A stretch of DNA of 64,000 nucleotides. Origin: Arenicellales bacterium. Lineage in GTDB: Bacteria > Pseudomonadota > Gammaproteobacteria > Arenicellales > JAJDZL01. How positions within the stretch are numbered: the stretch's first letter is position 1; each line of letters starts with the position of its first letter. A program made the translations under genes and the position numbers. The stretch is taken from the NCBI GenBank assembly GCA_958295885.1, contig OY282380.1:1984001-2048000 (forward strand), read 5' to 3'. Shown piece after piece: positions 28,122 through 37,547 of the stretch. The notes below the pieces were generated by a model. The model searched no databases. It saw only the letters and a list, made by a program, of their open reading frames with translations, and was not told the DNA's origin.

Positions 28122-29660
28122 GTGACTGACGCCGTACCTCTTCTCGAACTGGAAAACATCACAAAATCATTTCCGGGAGTTCTTGCCAACGACTCTGTGG
28201 ATCTATCGGTTGCCGAGGGACAGATTCACGCACTGCTGGGTGAAAATGGCGCTGGCAAAAGCACTCTCGTAAAAATTATTTACGGCTATTACTCTGCTGA
28301 TACTGGTTCAATGAAATGGAAGGGCGAAGCTGTCAATGTATCCAGTCCCAATCAGGCGCGTGAAATGGGCATTGGCATGGTATTTCAGCATTTTTCGTTG
28401 TTTGAGGCCATGAATGTACGGGAAAACATTGATCTTGCAGTCAATCTGGACATTAGAAACGATGCGCTCGCCGATGAGATACGACGAGTTTCAGACCAGT
28501 ATGGTCTTGGACTTGATCCTGAGCGAGACGTGTTTTCTCTTTCAGTTGGTGAACGGCAAAGAGTAGAGATTGTTCGATGCCTGCTGCAGTCCCCGAAGCT
28601 GCTGATCATGGACGAGCCAACTTCCGTGCTTACGCCCCAGGAAGCAAATTCATTGTTTGAGGTATTGAAAAAATTAGCGGAACAAGGTTGCGCAGTTTTG
28701 TATATCAGCCACAAGCTGGAAGAAATTCGAACTTTATGTCACCATGCCACCATATTGCGCAGAGGCCGCGTCGTTGCGCAGTGTGACCCTACCGTGGAAG
28801 ATACTCGCAGTCTCGCTGAATTGATGATTGGAAAATCACTGAATCCACCGGTTTATGAAACCAAAGAAACGGGCGAACCGGTATTTGCTGTGAGCGGTCT
28901 ATCTCGAATTTCGGAAAACGAACGAAGCGTTTCTCTAAAAAACATCGAGTTCGGCGTGCGCGCGGGAGAGATTTTCGGTATCGCTGGCGTAGCGGGGAAC
29001 GGCCAGAATGAGTTAATGGAAGTTCTTTCAGGCGAGGTTTTGACTGATTCGGATTCGGTGATAAAAATTGCCGGTGTTCCCTGTGGTCGATTTGGAATCC
29101 GGAAAAGACGGAGTCTAGGCATCGCAGTCGTTCCAGAAGAACGTTTGGGGCATGGCGCTGTGGGTGCCATGTCTCTGATCGAAAACGTATTTTTGAGCGG
29201 GCACGAACAGTACAACTTGACCCGCCGATTATGGATGTATTACTCGAATGCACGCAAATTCGCTCGAAAGATCTGTGATGCCTTTGATGTTCGACACGCC
29301 GGTATTGACACTGACGCAGGCAGCTTGTCCGGAGGGAATCTGCAGAAATATCTAATCGGACGCGAAATTCTGCAGTATCCGAAGGTGATGATCGCCTCAC
29401 AGCCGACTTGGGGAGTAGATGCAGGTTCACAGATGGCAATCCACAGAGCTTTGTTGAATTTAACTGAAAATGGGACTGCCGTTCTTGTTGTCTCTCAAGA
29501 CTTGGACGAATTAATGGAATTGTGCGGTCGGATCGCTGTTATGTTTGCGGGACAGCTTTCCGAGCCTTATTCGGTTGCAACTCTTAACGCTGAAAAAATC
29601 GGCCTGTTAATGGGAGGTGCAAAAATTGACGGGTCAGCAGGTACGGCGAGCGATGGTTAA
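28122..29660 (+). CDS. BMP-type purine/nucleoside ABC transporter, ATP-binding protein
   Basis: This 512-aa protein has two fused ABC domains, as in the sugar/nucleoside (BmpA, YufO/NupA-type) importers. The first domain has Walker A (LLGENGAGKSTLV), signature LSVGERQRVEIVRC and Walker B (LLIMDEPTSVLTP). The second domain is degenerate in Walker A (GVAGNGQNELMEV), as usual in this family, with signature LSGGNLQKYLIGREI. Start is GTG at 28122, 40 bp after xdhC. Its position after the xanthine dehydrogenase genes predicts purine bases or nucleosides as cargo. Confidence 0.92.
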   Translation: MTDAVPLLELENITKSFPGVLANDSVDLSVAEGQIHALLGENGAGKSTLVKIIYGYYSADTGSMKWKGEAVNVSSPNQAREMGIGMVFQHFSLFEAMNVRENIDLAVNLDIRNDALADEIRRVSDQYGLGLDPERDVFSLSVGERQRVEIVRCLLQSPKLLIMDEPTSVLTPQEANSLFEVLKKLAEQGCAVLYISHKLEEIRTLCHHATILRRGRVVAQCDPTVEDTRSLAELMIGKSLNPPVYETKETGEPVFAVSGLSRISENERSVSLKNIEFGVRAGEIFGIAGVAGNGQNELMEVLSGEVLTDSDSVIKIAGVPCGRFGIRKRRSLGIAVVPEERLGHGAVGAMSLIENVFLSGHEQYNLTRRLWMYYSNARKFARKICDAFDVRHAGIDTDAGSLSGGNLQKYLIGREILQYPKVMIASQPTWGVDAGSQMAIHRALLNLTENGTAVLVVSQDLDELMELCGRIAVMFAGQLSEPYSVATLNAEKIGLLMGGAKIDGSAGTASDG

Positions 29661-30723
29661 ACTGGTAAAAAGACAGTCTCATTCCCAACGAATGCTGTGG
29701 CTGACGCCGCTGTTGGCTCTGTTGCTGAGCCTGTTTTCCGGCAGCGTGCTTTTTTTCTTGCTGGGCTATCCTCCGCTTCAGACTCTTTACACCTTCTTTG
29801 TCTCCCCAATCAGTGATCTGTACGGTGTCTGCGAGCTAATTGTGAAAGCCTCTCCGCTCGCGATGATCGCGGTTGGACTGTCTATAGGGTTTCGCGCCAA
29901 TGTTTGGAATATCGGTGCAGAAGGGCAGTTCACGCTCGGAGCGATTGCCGGCGGCGCGCTTGTAATCTATTTTCCAGATTGGGACAACGCACTCATGCTG
30001 CCGGCCGTATTGGCGATGGGCGTACTGGGTGGGATGGCCTGGGCTGCGATTCCAGCGTATTTGAAGACGCGGTTTAACACAAATGAAATTCTCACAAGTC
30101 TGCTGTTGGTTTACGTGGCCATTCTGCTCCTGAGTACTTTGGTGCATGGCCCCTGGCGAGATCCAGCAGGATACAATTTTCCTGAAAGCATCACTTTTCA
30201 GGATGCCGCAGTCATGCCGCCCATCTTGAGCGGAACGAGACTGCATGCCGGTGTTCTGTTATCGATACTGGTGATTGCAACCGGGTGGGTGATTCTGTCC
30301 AGAACGATCACAGGATTCCAGCTGAAAGTTGCTGGTTTGGCGCCCAATGCGGCGCGCTACAGTGGAGTTCACTCCAATCAAACCGTCTGGTTTGCGCTGC
30401 TTGGTGCAGGAGGTTTGGCGGGACTCGCAGGCATGGTTGAAGTTTCCGGTCTGATTGGTCAGTTACAGCCAAACATTTCACCTGGCTATGGCTTTACTGC
30501 GATCATCGTCGCCTTTTTGGGGAGACTTCACCCCGTTGGCATCCTGTTTGCAAGCCTGGTTCTTGCTCTTTCGTATCTAGGAGGAGAGTTTGTGCAGATT
30601 CGGCTCGGATTACCGCTGGGAATTGCGGGTGTGTTTCAAGGAATGCTTCTGTTTTTCTTACTGGCATCTGACTTATTCATCAATTATCGACTTGAATTCA
30701 GATTTGCAAAATCGACAGGTTGA
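29653..30723 (+). CDS. BMP-type ABC transporter permease 1
   Basis: About 356 aa from the ATG at 29653, which overlaps the ATPase stop by 8 nt; a GTG at 29617 is also in frame. This is a multi-helix inner-membrane protein of the branched-chain/nucleoside permease family. Typical blocks are PLAMIAVGLSIGFRANVWNI, GAEGQFTLGAIAGG, FNTNEILTSLLLVYVA and GYGFTAIIVAFLGRLHP. It forms the translocation channel with the next gene product. The stop overlaps the next TTG start. Confidence 0.92.
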   Translation: MVKLVKRQSHSQRMLWLTPLLALLLSLFSGSVLFFLLGYPPLQTLYTFFVSPISDLYGVCELIVKASPLAMIAVGLSIGFRANVWNIGAEGQFTLGAIAGGALVIYFPDWDNALMLPAVLAMGVLGGMAWAAIPAYLKTRFNTNEILTSLLLVYVAILLLSTLVHGPWRDPAGYNFPESITFQDAAVMPPILSGTRLHAGVLLSILVIATGWVILSRTITGFQLKVAGLAPNAARYSGVHSNQTVWFALLGAGGLAGLAGMVEVSGLIGQLQPNISPGYGFTAIIVAFLGRLHPVGILFASLVLALSYLGGEFVQIRLGLPLGIAGVFQGMLLFFLLASDLFINYRLEFRFAKSTG

Positions 30724-31667
30724 ATCATTTTGGACATAAAGACTTGATCACGACCATTGAACTGATAATGCTGACGGTTGTCAGCGCCGCGACTCCTTTG
30801 CTGCTTGCTGCTACAGGGGAACTTATTGTAGAAAAATCCGGCGTGCTGAATCTCGGTGTGGAAGGGATGATGTTGGTTGGCGCAGTATGTGGTTTCATTG
30901 CGACTCTGACCACCGGGAGCTGGATGCTCGGCATCTTTGCCGGAGCATTTGCCGGCATCGCAATGTCACTTTTGTTTGGTGTTCTGACGCTCGTATTTTT
31001 AGCCAATCAGGTTGCATCTGGACTGGCTCTCACCTTGTTCGGAATTGGTCTTAGCTCATTGATCGGCATCCGCTTCATCGGTCTGCCCATAGACAAGCTG
31101 CCGGCTCTTCATATTCCTGTGTTGGGTGAGATACCACTCATTGGACCGCTGCTGTTTTCGCAAGACGCACTCATTTATTTCTCGGTCTTTATGGTGATCG
31201 CCGTGCATTGGTTTCTCAATCATTCCAAACCTGGACTGATTCTTCGCGCTGTTGGTGAATCACATGACGCGGCACACTCTATCGGTTACTCAGTCGTCAA
31301 GATTCGATTTATGGCTGTGATGTTTGGTGGCGCGATGGCGGGCTTAGGTGGTGCGTTTTTGTCGATTTCCTACACGCCGATGTGGGTTGAGCATATGACT
31401 GCAGGTCGAGGTTGGATCGCGCTCGCACTAGTCGTTTTTGCGACTTGGAAACCAGGTCGAGTTCTGATTGGAGCGTATTTGTTTGGTGCAGTTACCATCC
31501 TTCAGCTTCATTTACAGGGGTTTGGTGTCCGCTTGCCTGCACAGATTCTATCCATGCTGCCCTATCTCGTTACCATTGTCGTACTCGTGCTGATTTCTCG
31601 AAATGCGACGCGTGTGAAGTTGAATGCGCCCGCCTGCATCGGGAAGATTTTTCACCCGAACTCCTAA
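30720..31667 (+). CDS. BMP-type ABC transporter permease 2
   Basis: This 315-aa inner-membrane permease starts at TTG 30720, overlapping the previous stop by 4 bp. Typical blocks are TPLLLAATGELIVEKSGVLN, LGVEGMMLVGA, FLANQVASGLALTLFG and GGAMAGLGGAFLSISYTPMW. It pairs with permease 1 to complete the membrane channel. It is the last gene of the purine operon. The cognate solute-binding protein is not here but most likely at 43.6 kb. Confidence 0.92.
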   Translation: MNHFGHKDLITTIELIMLTVVSAATPLLLAATGELIVEKSGVLNLGVEGMMLVGAVCGFIATLTTGSWMLGIFAGAFAGIAMSLLFGVLTLVFLANQVASGLALTLFGIGLSSLIGIRFIGLPIDKLPALHIPVLGEIPLIGPLLFSQDALIYFSVFMVIAVHWFLNHSKPGLILRAVGESHDAAHSIGYSVVKIRFMAVMFGGAMAGLGGAFLSISYTPMWVEHMTAGRGWIALALVVFATWKPGRVLIGAYLFGAVTILQLHLQGFGVRLPAQILSMLPYLVTIVVLVLISRNATRVKLNAPACIGKIFHPNS

Positions 31668-32169
31668 TCTGTTTCGTCACTGAGCTCCATCTCAGCCTTT
31701 CGAAATTTCGTAAGTCTGGTTTGACAGACGTTCACGCTGGTACAGGTTGAACTGCTGATGCTTGTTGAAGCACTGCGCGAGACACCAGTCAATACCTTGG
31801 TCGTTCTTGAGCGGATGCTTGTCATAAATCCGATAAACAAGCGGTGCAGGAACTGTACCGAAACAGATGCAGAACCTGCCCAGGTAAGCCTTACGTGAGA
31901 AAAAGTGAAGGAACTACAGCGTTGCGATGGGTTGAAATGAATCTTGAGCGGCAACGCCAACGACTGCGCAGACAAGGCTGTCAATCCGTTGCGGAAGTCG
32001 CACAGCAGTTGGAAACCTGCCCTGATTGAATAAAATTCTACGAAAGATGCGCAAACATATCCCTTGTTTTGATTAGATATGCGCATTGTTCGTACAACTC
32101 AACATGCAAATTCGTTCTATGGACACAATAAAAATTTGCCGCGGCACAATCAGGCGCGGTACCGGTAAT
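31668..32169. other. Gene-free stretch with possible coding relics
   Basis: Plus-strand pieces such as LMLVEALRETPVNTLVVLER and GCQSVAEVAQQLETCPD look protein-like but lie in different frames broken by stops. No family is recognised. A weak CTGAG/CTCAG hairpin right after the permease could end the transcript. Confidence 0.3.
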
Positions 32170-32999
32170 CTAAGCCAAGCGTCGCTTATTGTCAGTGCCG
32201 AGATAGATGCCGGAGCCGATTACACCCCTCTGGTCCGTGTTGGGGACAGGGAAGCTCACCGCGTAGTCGAGCTTCGGGGAGCCAGTGTCTTCGTCTTCCT
32301 CGATAGCCGGATTGTCGTAGTGATATCGCAAGAACTTCCGACTCCCGCGCTTCCGATCAGCTCCTCGGCGATTCTCACCCCCTTGGAGTCGATCCTCGTC
32401 ATGTCCGTAGTTTTGCCTTCGAGAAACGGCTCGGATCCGTGAAAAAGAGTGATACCCCCGCCACTTACGACGAACAGGTAGATGGCGTCTGATTTCCAGT
32501 TTCCTCCGTCCTCCCGGAAGGCGTTTCTGACGCCGGTGAGGCCGCGGTAGCCTTCAGACGAGACGGCTTCAAGGTACACCTTGGCCGCTTCCTCGGCGAA
32601 GGTGATAAGTGCCTCGCGGTCCACGACCTGGGATGCGGTGACGGCGGGCTTCGGAAGATCCGCGATCTGTATTGAGACATGGGAGACGTCCTGCGAGCAG
32701 CCGCCGACCAACACGAATCGTCTTGCGGTGATCCCGGAAGTATATTCGACAGCGTATGCCTTCTTCGGACCTCCGTCGTAGTATTCGACGAAACCACCAC
32801 CATCGGCAGCCGCGGCTAAGAGCTTCTGAACCACCTTGGGTCCGCGTTCGTCCTCGACGCCGAACAGGTTCTTGCTCTCCGCTGTGCGATCATTCCCGTG
32901 GATGAACGGCTCCCCGCTCTTGAGGAAGATGATGAGGAACATCGAGCCGGACTTCCAGTTGCCATCTGTTCTCAGCCTCTCCCTGAGATTCAGTCGCAT
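32170..32999 (-). pseudogene. Double Cache-domain protein with a frameshift
   Basis: Starts at ATG 32999 behind a good SD (AAGGAGAA). It encodes two sensor-like Cache units: GNWKSGSMFLIIFLKSGEPF...FVEYYDGG and GNWKSDAIYLFVVSGGGITL...HYDNP. The first frame leaves the family pattern near 32340; the next frame continues KFLRYHYDNPAIEEDEDTGS...VIGSGIYLGTDN to a stop at 32170. Repairing one indel gives about 276 aa. There is no signal peptide, though Cache units are usually extracytoplasmic ligand binders. The region is clearly more G+C-rich than its surroundings, which suggests horizontal transfer. Exact function is unknown. Confidence 0.65.
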
Positions 33000-33028
33000 C
33001 ACATTCTCCTTCACAGGGATGACTAGGT

Positions 33029-33050
33029 GGCTTGCAATTAGTTGCAAGCC
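33029..33050. repeat. Perfect 9-bp inverted repeat
   Basis: GGCTTGCAA (33029-33037) and TTGCAAGCC (33042-33050) are separated by TTAG and lie just upstream of the Cache gene start, at the border of its G+C-rich block. There is no T-run. It might be an operator, a terminator remnant or a junction of transferred DNA. Confidence 0.45.
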
Positions 33051-33349
33051 GACGTGTTGTCACGCATGTTGGCAGTTAGCTGGTCGGGAGCTAGGGTCTT
33101 GTACCCGGAATTCCCAGCCTCCATCCATTCTTGGCATTCCTCCAATTAAGCCACATCTTGTCCAGCCACCCTAGCGTGATGTGCAGTGCAGTTTTCCCAC
33201 AGCGATTTCACACTCGCCACCACGTATTTGAGCTTGGATCTCGATTTGGGTTAACTTGAGGCAATTGCATACGCTGCTATCCCTATCTCCAGCTTCGCAC
33301 CCCACTACGAGGCCTTTCACCGGTGGTAGGTGCAAGGTTGCTAGTGAAA

Positions 33350-34195
33350 GTCGCGCTGACAGACACGCCGACACTTGCTCCATGTCTCTCTCACATTCGC
33401 AGCACTGCCGAGAATTATGCAAGCAAACAAGCAAAATCTTGGCAAGTGAGTCCGCCTGATTGAGTTTTTGCCGCGTCAAACGCCTTCCTCCATCATCCAG
33501 CATAACGAAATCAGCTTCCTTGCCGCTATCGAAAATTCCAATATGGCGATCAAGATGCAGGACCTTCGCACCGCTGAGCGTCGCAAGCTAAAACAAATCG
33601 AAATGATCGACATAATCATTGCCGAGCTGAATCACCTTGTACATCTCGTGCATTGTCTGGGGTATGGAAAAACTTGTCCCTCCGTCAACATCAGATTCAA
33701 GCGACAAACTAAAGTCTCTTTTCGGGCAACTGATTCAGTGGAACCAAACTGCTGACGAGAAACAAGTTCGAGGTAGGACAAAACGCAGCGGTTGTTCCTG
33801 CATCTGCCATTCGAATTTGCTCGGATTCACTCAGGTGGAGACAGTGTGCAAAGACCGATCGATTAGTAACGACTTCATACATTTCATACACGGCAATTTA
33901 ATCAGAACACTGCGGAAACAACTGATGCGTCCAGTCAATTTCAGTCAGCGTTTCCGAGAGATGAGTTTGGAGCAGCACATCAGGGTGCGCTGTACTAATC
34001 GCCCGCAGCTCTGCATCCGACCATACGTTAATGTACCTGCGAAACGCAGGGTGATGGAATAGATCTATCGGCCTTTAATGCCACTTGCGGATGAGCTTCT
34101 TGGTCTCGTCTTCACCGAAGTTCTTGCCATCCAACAATCCAGCCGGAGCGTTCCGATCCATCAGAACTTTGCCCGTCACCATCCTCACTTCGCGT
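33350..34195 (-). pseudogene. Decayed second guanine deaminase
   Basis: Pieces in different frames align in order with the intact guaD at 44794: TGKVLMDRNAPAGLLDG (near 34190), ITLRFAGT (near 34050), HPDVLLQTHLSETLTEIDWT (near 33980), SVFAHCLHLSESEQIRMADA and AFCPTSNLFL (33850-33740), TMHEMYKVIQLGNDYV and LATLSGAKVLHLDRHIG with a TAG between them (33650-33530), and KEADFVMLDDGG (33500). The HTHLSE and HCHL-type metal motifs are still readable, but several frameshifts and at least one stop kill the gene. The first third, with the HxH motif, is absent. It is a diverged copy, not a recent duplicate. Confidence 0.88.
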
Positions 34196-34244
34196 TTGTG
34201 CGAATCTTTAAAAAAACGAGTCAACCAAATTTTCGTGAACCGAC

Positions 34245-34798
34245 TTATCCTGCATCTCGGTTTTTTCGTGGTAGGTTGCCATAGCACAAGGTGAGAACCA
34301 GGCAGCTTTGCCGCCAGTGTGAATGCACTGCATCGCAGACAGGCATGACAGCCTTCTCGACGAAACATGCGATCATCTGGGTTGGCGTCCCGTCGGGATT
34401 TACCGGGAACGCACGATTCAAGTTGCCACCGTCCAAGGGTGAGACTCTGGAAAACGCGTTCGCGGCAGGGGAATTCAGAGTTGGAAACACGATGATTCAC
34501 CCTTGAACATCGTCAACACTCGTATCGCGTAAGAATTTGATCAGTGACATCGGTCCTTCGAATTCGTTGCTCGTCAAAAAAATGTTGGTCCGACGCCATT
34601 GATGATGACACCAGCAGGAATCGGGGCGTATCCAAGTGCGATGTTGTTATCTGAAAATTTGAGTCGCAGGTCGCCGCAACGTTTGCCGGGTGACGAAATG
34701 TCTTGAACGTATGCCGCGATGCAGATTCGGTAGGATGTTTGTGCCTTTAAGCGCCAGTACAGCAATGCTTGTGCATTACTTGCGTCTAGGGTTCCCAT
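34245..34798 (-). pseudogene. Fragment of succinylglutamate desuccinylase/aspartoacylase-family (M14) deacylase
   Basis: The upper frame reads LKFSDNNIALGYAPIPAGVI, then INGVGPTFF. The next reads TSNEFEGPMSLIKFLRDTSV, a TGA, then IIVFPTLNSPAANAFSRVSP and LDGGNLNRAFPVNPDGTPTQ. This is the order found in AstE/AspA/DoeB-type zinc deacylases, where 'SP.DG.NLNR.FPG' is diagnostic. The zinc-binding 'GGNHGDE' segment expected before EFEGP is deleted, a frameshift lies near 34575 and a stop near 34505. The C-terminal half is replaced by the decayed guaD pieces. Confidence 0.78.
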
Positions 34799-35061
34799 AG
34801 TCTTTTAGAAATCGCTGTCATTCACTCCCTCAATAGAAGAACTTCGAATCGCGTTTGTGGCTTGTTCGAACTACTCTGACCCGTAATTCTTACCTGCTTT
34901 TACAACTCATATTGGTTTCTTCCACTTCGACAGTACTGTAAAAGTCATTCTCCTTTTCCAAATGACAGCTTGGAACGGCAGCTTTTTCCGAATTATTAAT
35001 CGAGTCGAACTGAATCAAAGTATTCGAATTGCATGTAGAATATCAACATTATCCAATTTCC
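34799..35061. other. Intergenic region before glnT
   Basis: Nothing recognised apart from the palindrome listed separately. Confidence 0.35.
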
Positions 35062-35076
35062 AAATGACGGTCATTT
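35062..35076. promoter_or_regulatory. Palindromic candidate operator upstream of glnT
   Basis: AAATGAC (35062-35068) and GTCATTT (35070-35076) form a perfect 7-bp inverted repeat around one G, 36 bp before the glnT start. A single half-site, AAATGAC, also lies about 100 bp upstream (near 34959). This spacing suits binding by a dimeric regulator. The regulator is unknown. Confidence 0.4.
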
Positions 35077-35112
35077 AGATAGCCGAATGTCACTAAGAAT
35101 TGTTTTTCTGCT

Positions 35113-36465
35113 ATGAATCAAAGAAATTTCGAAAAACTGTCACGGGAACTACAAGCAAAACACGTCAAGTATATGCTTGCAAGTTATGTTGACATACACG
35201 GTGTTTCAAAGTCCAAGTTTGTGCCAATATCCCATCTGGCAGAAATGATGCAGGGTTCGGAACTTTGTACGGGCGCAGCACTTGATGGTGTGCCACAGGA
35301 CGTGAGTGACGAAGAAGTTTCACCCCACCCGGATCCACAGTCGGTTCTGATATTGCCGTGGCGGCCAGACGTTGCCTGGTTCGCCAGCGACCTGTATTGT
35401 GAAGGAATGTCGTTCGAAGCTTGTTCTCGCACGATTTTTAAGCGGGTGCTGGCCCAAGCGAGCGATATGGGATATCAGTTCAATTTTGGTATTGAACCAG
35501 AATTCTTTCTGCTGAATCAAACGGGAGAGTCAGAATTCATTCCGATTGGACCGCGCGACAGTCTGGCAAAACCTGCCTATGACGTGCGTTCAACCTTGGA
35601 CAGCTTTGAACTGCTCGAAGAGATCGTTATGAAACTCAATGGCTTGGGTTATGACGTTTACTCCTTTGATCACGAAGATGGAAATGGACAGTTTGAAATT
35701 GATTTTCGTTATTTCGATGGTCTCACGATGGCAGACCGATTCGTTTTTTTCCGGCTGCTCCTGCAGGAAACCGCGCATCAACATGGTTATTTCGCATCAT
35801 TTATGCCGAAACCGTTTTCAGATCGGGCCGGTAGCGGCGCTCACTACAATATGTCACTTGCAGACCGGAACAGTGGAAAAAATTTATTCGAGTGCGATGA
35901 TGACCCTCGGGGCTGCTCGTTGTCAGAAATCGGTTATTGCTTTATCGGTGGCATCCTGAAGCACTTGCCTGCTCTCTGTGCGGTTGTGTCTCCCACGGTC
36001 AATAGCTACAAACGTCTCATCAAAGAAGGCAGCATGTCGGGATTCACGTGGGCGCCTGTGTTTGCTTGTTTCGGCAACAACAACCGTACAAATTCCTTGC
36101 GGGTGCCTTTGGGAGGCGGCCGCGTTGAACTGCGCGCCGCCGACATCTCCAGCAACCCATACTTGGGCGGGGCAATGGTTCTCGCTGCAGGTTTGGAAGG
36201 GATCAGAGACCAGCTGGACCCAGGCTTGCCTCATACGGACAACATGTACCTCAAGTCGGACGAAGAACTCAACCAACTTGGTGTGTCCTATTTGCCGCGT
36301 TCGCTTGAACAGGCAATCGATGCGTTTGAAAAAGATCCGTTGAGTCGACAGGTGATGGGTGATTTAATGTTTCGAACCTATGTTGATTTCAAACGGGGTG
36401 AATGGGAGGAATATCACAATCATGTTTCTGATTGGGAAGTCAATCGATACCTGAAGTTTTTTTGA
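35113..36465 (+). CDS. glnT: GlnT-type glutamine synthetase homologue
   Basis: This 450-aa protein is of the length and layout of 'type III' glutamate-ammonia ligases (GlnT) and gamma-glutamylmethylamide synthetases. Active-site blocks are NFGIEPEFFLL (metal-binding Glu), DHEDGNGQFEIDFRY, GSGAHYNMSL, and NRTNSLRVPLGGGRVELRA (phosphate- and glutamate-binding Arg residues). The conserved HEDGNGQ and YFDGLTMADRFVFF match the GlnT branch rather than GlnA. It would couple glutamate to ammonia or a small amine using ATP. Its position among purine and methylated-amine genes would suit capture of released ammonia or methylamine, but this is inference. Confidence 0.85.
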   Translation: MNQRNFEKLSRELQAKHVKYMLASYVDIHGVSKSKFVPISHLAEMMQGSELCTGAALDGVPQDVSDEEVSPHPDPQSVLILPWRPDVAWFASDLYCEGMSFEACSRTIFKRVLAQASDMGYQFNFGIEPEFFLLNQTGESEFIPIGPRDSLAKPAYDVRSTLDSFELLEEIVMKLNGLGYDVYSFDHEDGNGQFEIDFRYFDGLTMADRFVFFRLLLQETAHQHGYFASFMPKPFSDRAGSGAHYNMSLADRNSGKNLFECDDDPRGCSLSEIGYCFIGGILKHLPALCAVVSPTVNSYKRLIKEGSMSGFTWAPVFACFGNNNRTNSLRVPLGGGRVELRAADISSNPYLGGAMVLAAGLEGIRDQLDPGLPHTDNMYLKSDEELNQLGVSYLPRSLEQAIDAFEKDPLSRQVMGDLMFRTYVDFKRGEWEEYHNHVSDWEVNRYLKFF

Positions 36466-36472
36466 CGCTCCT

Positions 36473-37488
36473 GTGCAAAGAAACCACAAGACCTACGAAC
36501 ACAAGCAGTTCGATCTTCAATCTGGAGAGGTATTTCCGACGGTTCAGCTTGCTTTCCAGACCCACGGCCGGTTGAATTCTGCGAAAACCAATGTGATTCT
36601 CATGCCGACGTATTACACGGGCACACCTCGCAGCAATGCTCGCACCATTGGCAGGGGAAGCGTTCTGGATAGCGATCGCTTCTTTTTGATCGTCCCCAAT
36701 ATGCTCGGAAATGGAGTATCTTCGTCACCCAGCAACTCCAGCGGCCATCTAACGGGGGCCGATTTCCCGCTCGCAACTCTGTTTGATAATGTCCGTCTAC
36801 AGCAGCTGATGCTGCAGGAACGTTGGGGAATCGAACGAATTCGACTCGTTATCGGCTGGTTAATGGGAACAATGCAGGCTTACCAGTGGGCGGCGCAGTA
36901 TTCTGACCGAGTTCAAGCAATTCTTCCGTACTGCGGGTCAGCGAAAACTTCACCGCACAATTACGTGTTTCTAGAAGGAGTGAAAGCCGCGCTGACCGCT
37001 GATTGTGACTGGAGCGAAGGCAGCTATGAACGACAGCCCCTTAGAGGTCTGAAAGCATTTGCCAGGGTCTATGCCGGCTGGGCGTATTCACAGGCTTTTT
37101 TCCGGGACGAGCTGTACAAAAAAACTGGATTGGATTCGATTGGCGAATTATTCAGTTATTGGGAAAAAGATCATCTTCTTTGGGATGCGAATGACCTGTT
37201 AGCGATGCTGGAAACCTGGCAGCACGGTGACACAAGTTCAAACCATATTTACGAAGGTGATTTAGTCCGAGCTTTGAATTCAATTACAGCTCAGGCGGTT
37301 GTCGCTCCCTGTGTTCCACAGATCTTTATTTTCCGCCTGAAGACAACGCCTTTGAAGTTTCGCACATGCCGAACGCAGAGTTGAGGATCATTGAATCTGA
37401 CTTTGGGCACTGCGCGGCGAACCCGGGACTGCTGCCGGAAGTCACTCGACTTCTGCGCTGTGCCGTTGACGAATTGCTGGCCGCATAG
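36473..37488 (+). pseudogene. MetX-like alpha/beta hydrolase, inactivated
   Basis: Starts at GTG 36473, 7 bp after glnT. The frame matches the homoserine acetyltransferase-like alpha/beta hydrolases: TYEHKQFDLQSGEVFPTVQL, NARTIGRGSVLDSDRFFLIV and ILPYCGSAKTSPHN. Two defects are visible. The nucleophile elbow, normally GWSMG, reads VIGWLMGTMQAYQWA, where one base (TCA to TTA) changes Ser to Leu. Near 37318 the frame is lost in VAPCVPQIF, while another frame continues TDLYFPPEDNAFEVSHM and ends with FGHCAANPGLLPEV at a TAG at 37486-37488. The last Asp/His of the triad lie in that second frame. Both defects argue for a dead gene rather than a sequencing error. Confidence 0.85.
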
Positions 37489-37547
37489 AAGACTGCGTTT
37501 GCTCTGACGGACCGATGCTTACAACTTAACCGAAATTGGATTTCATC

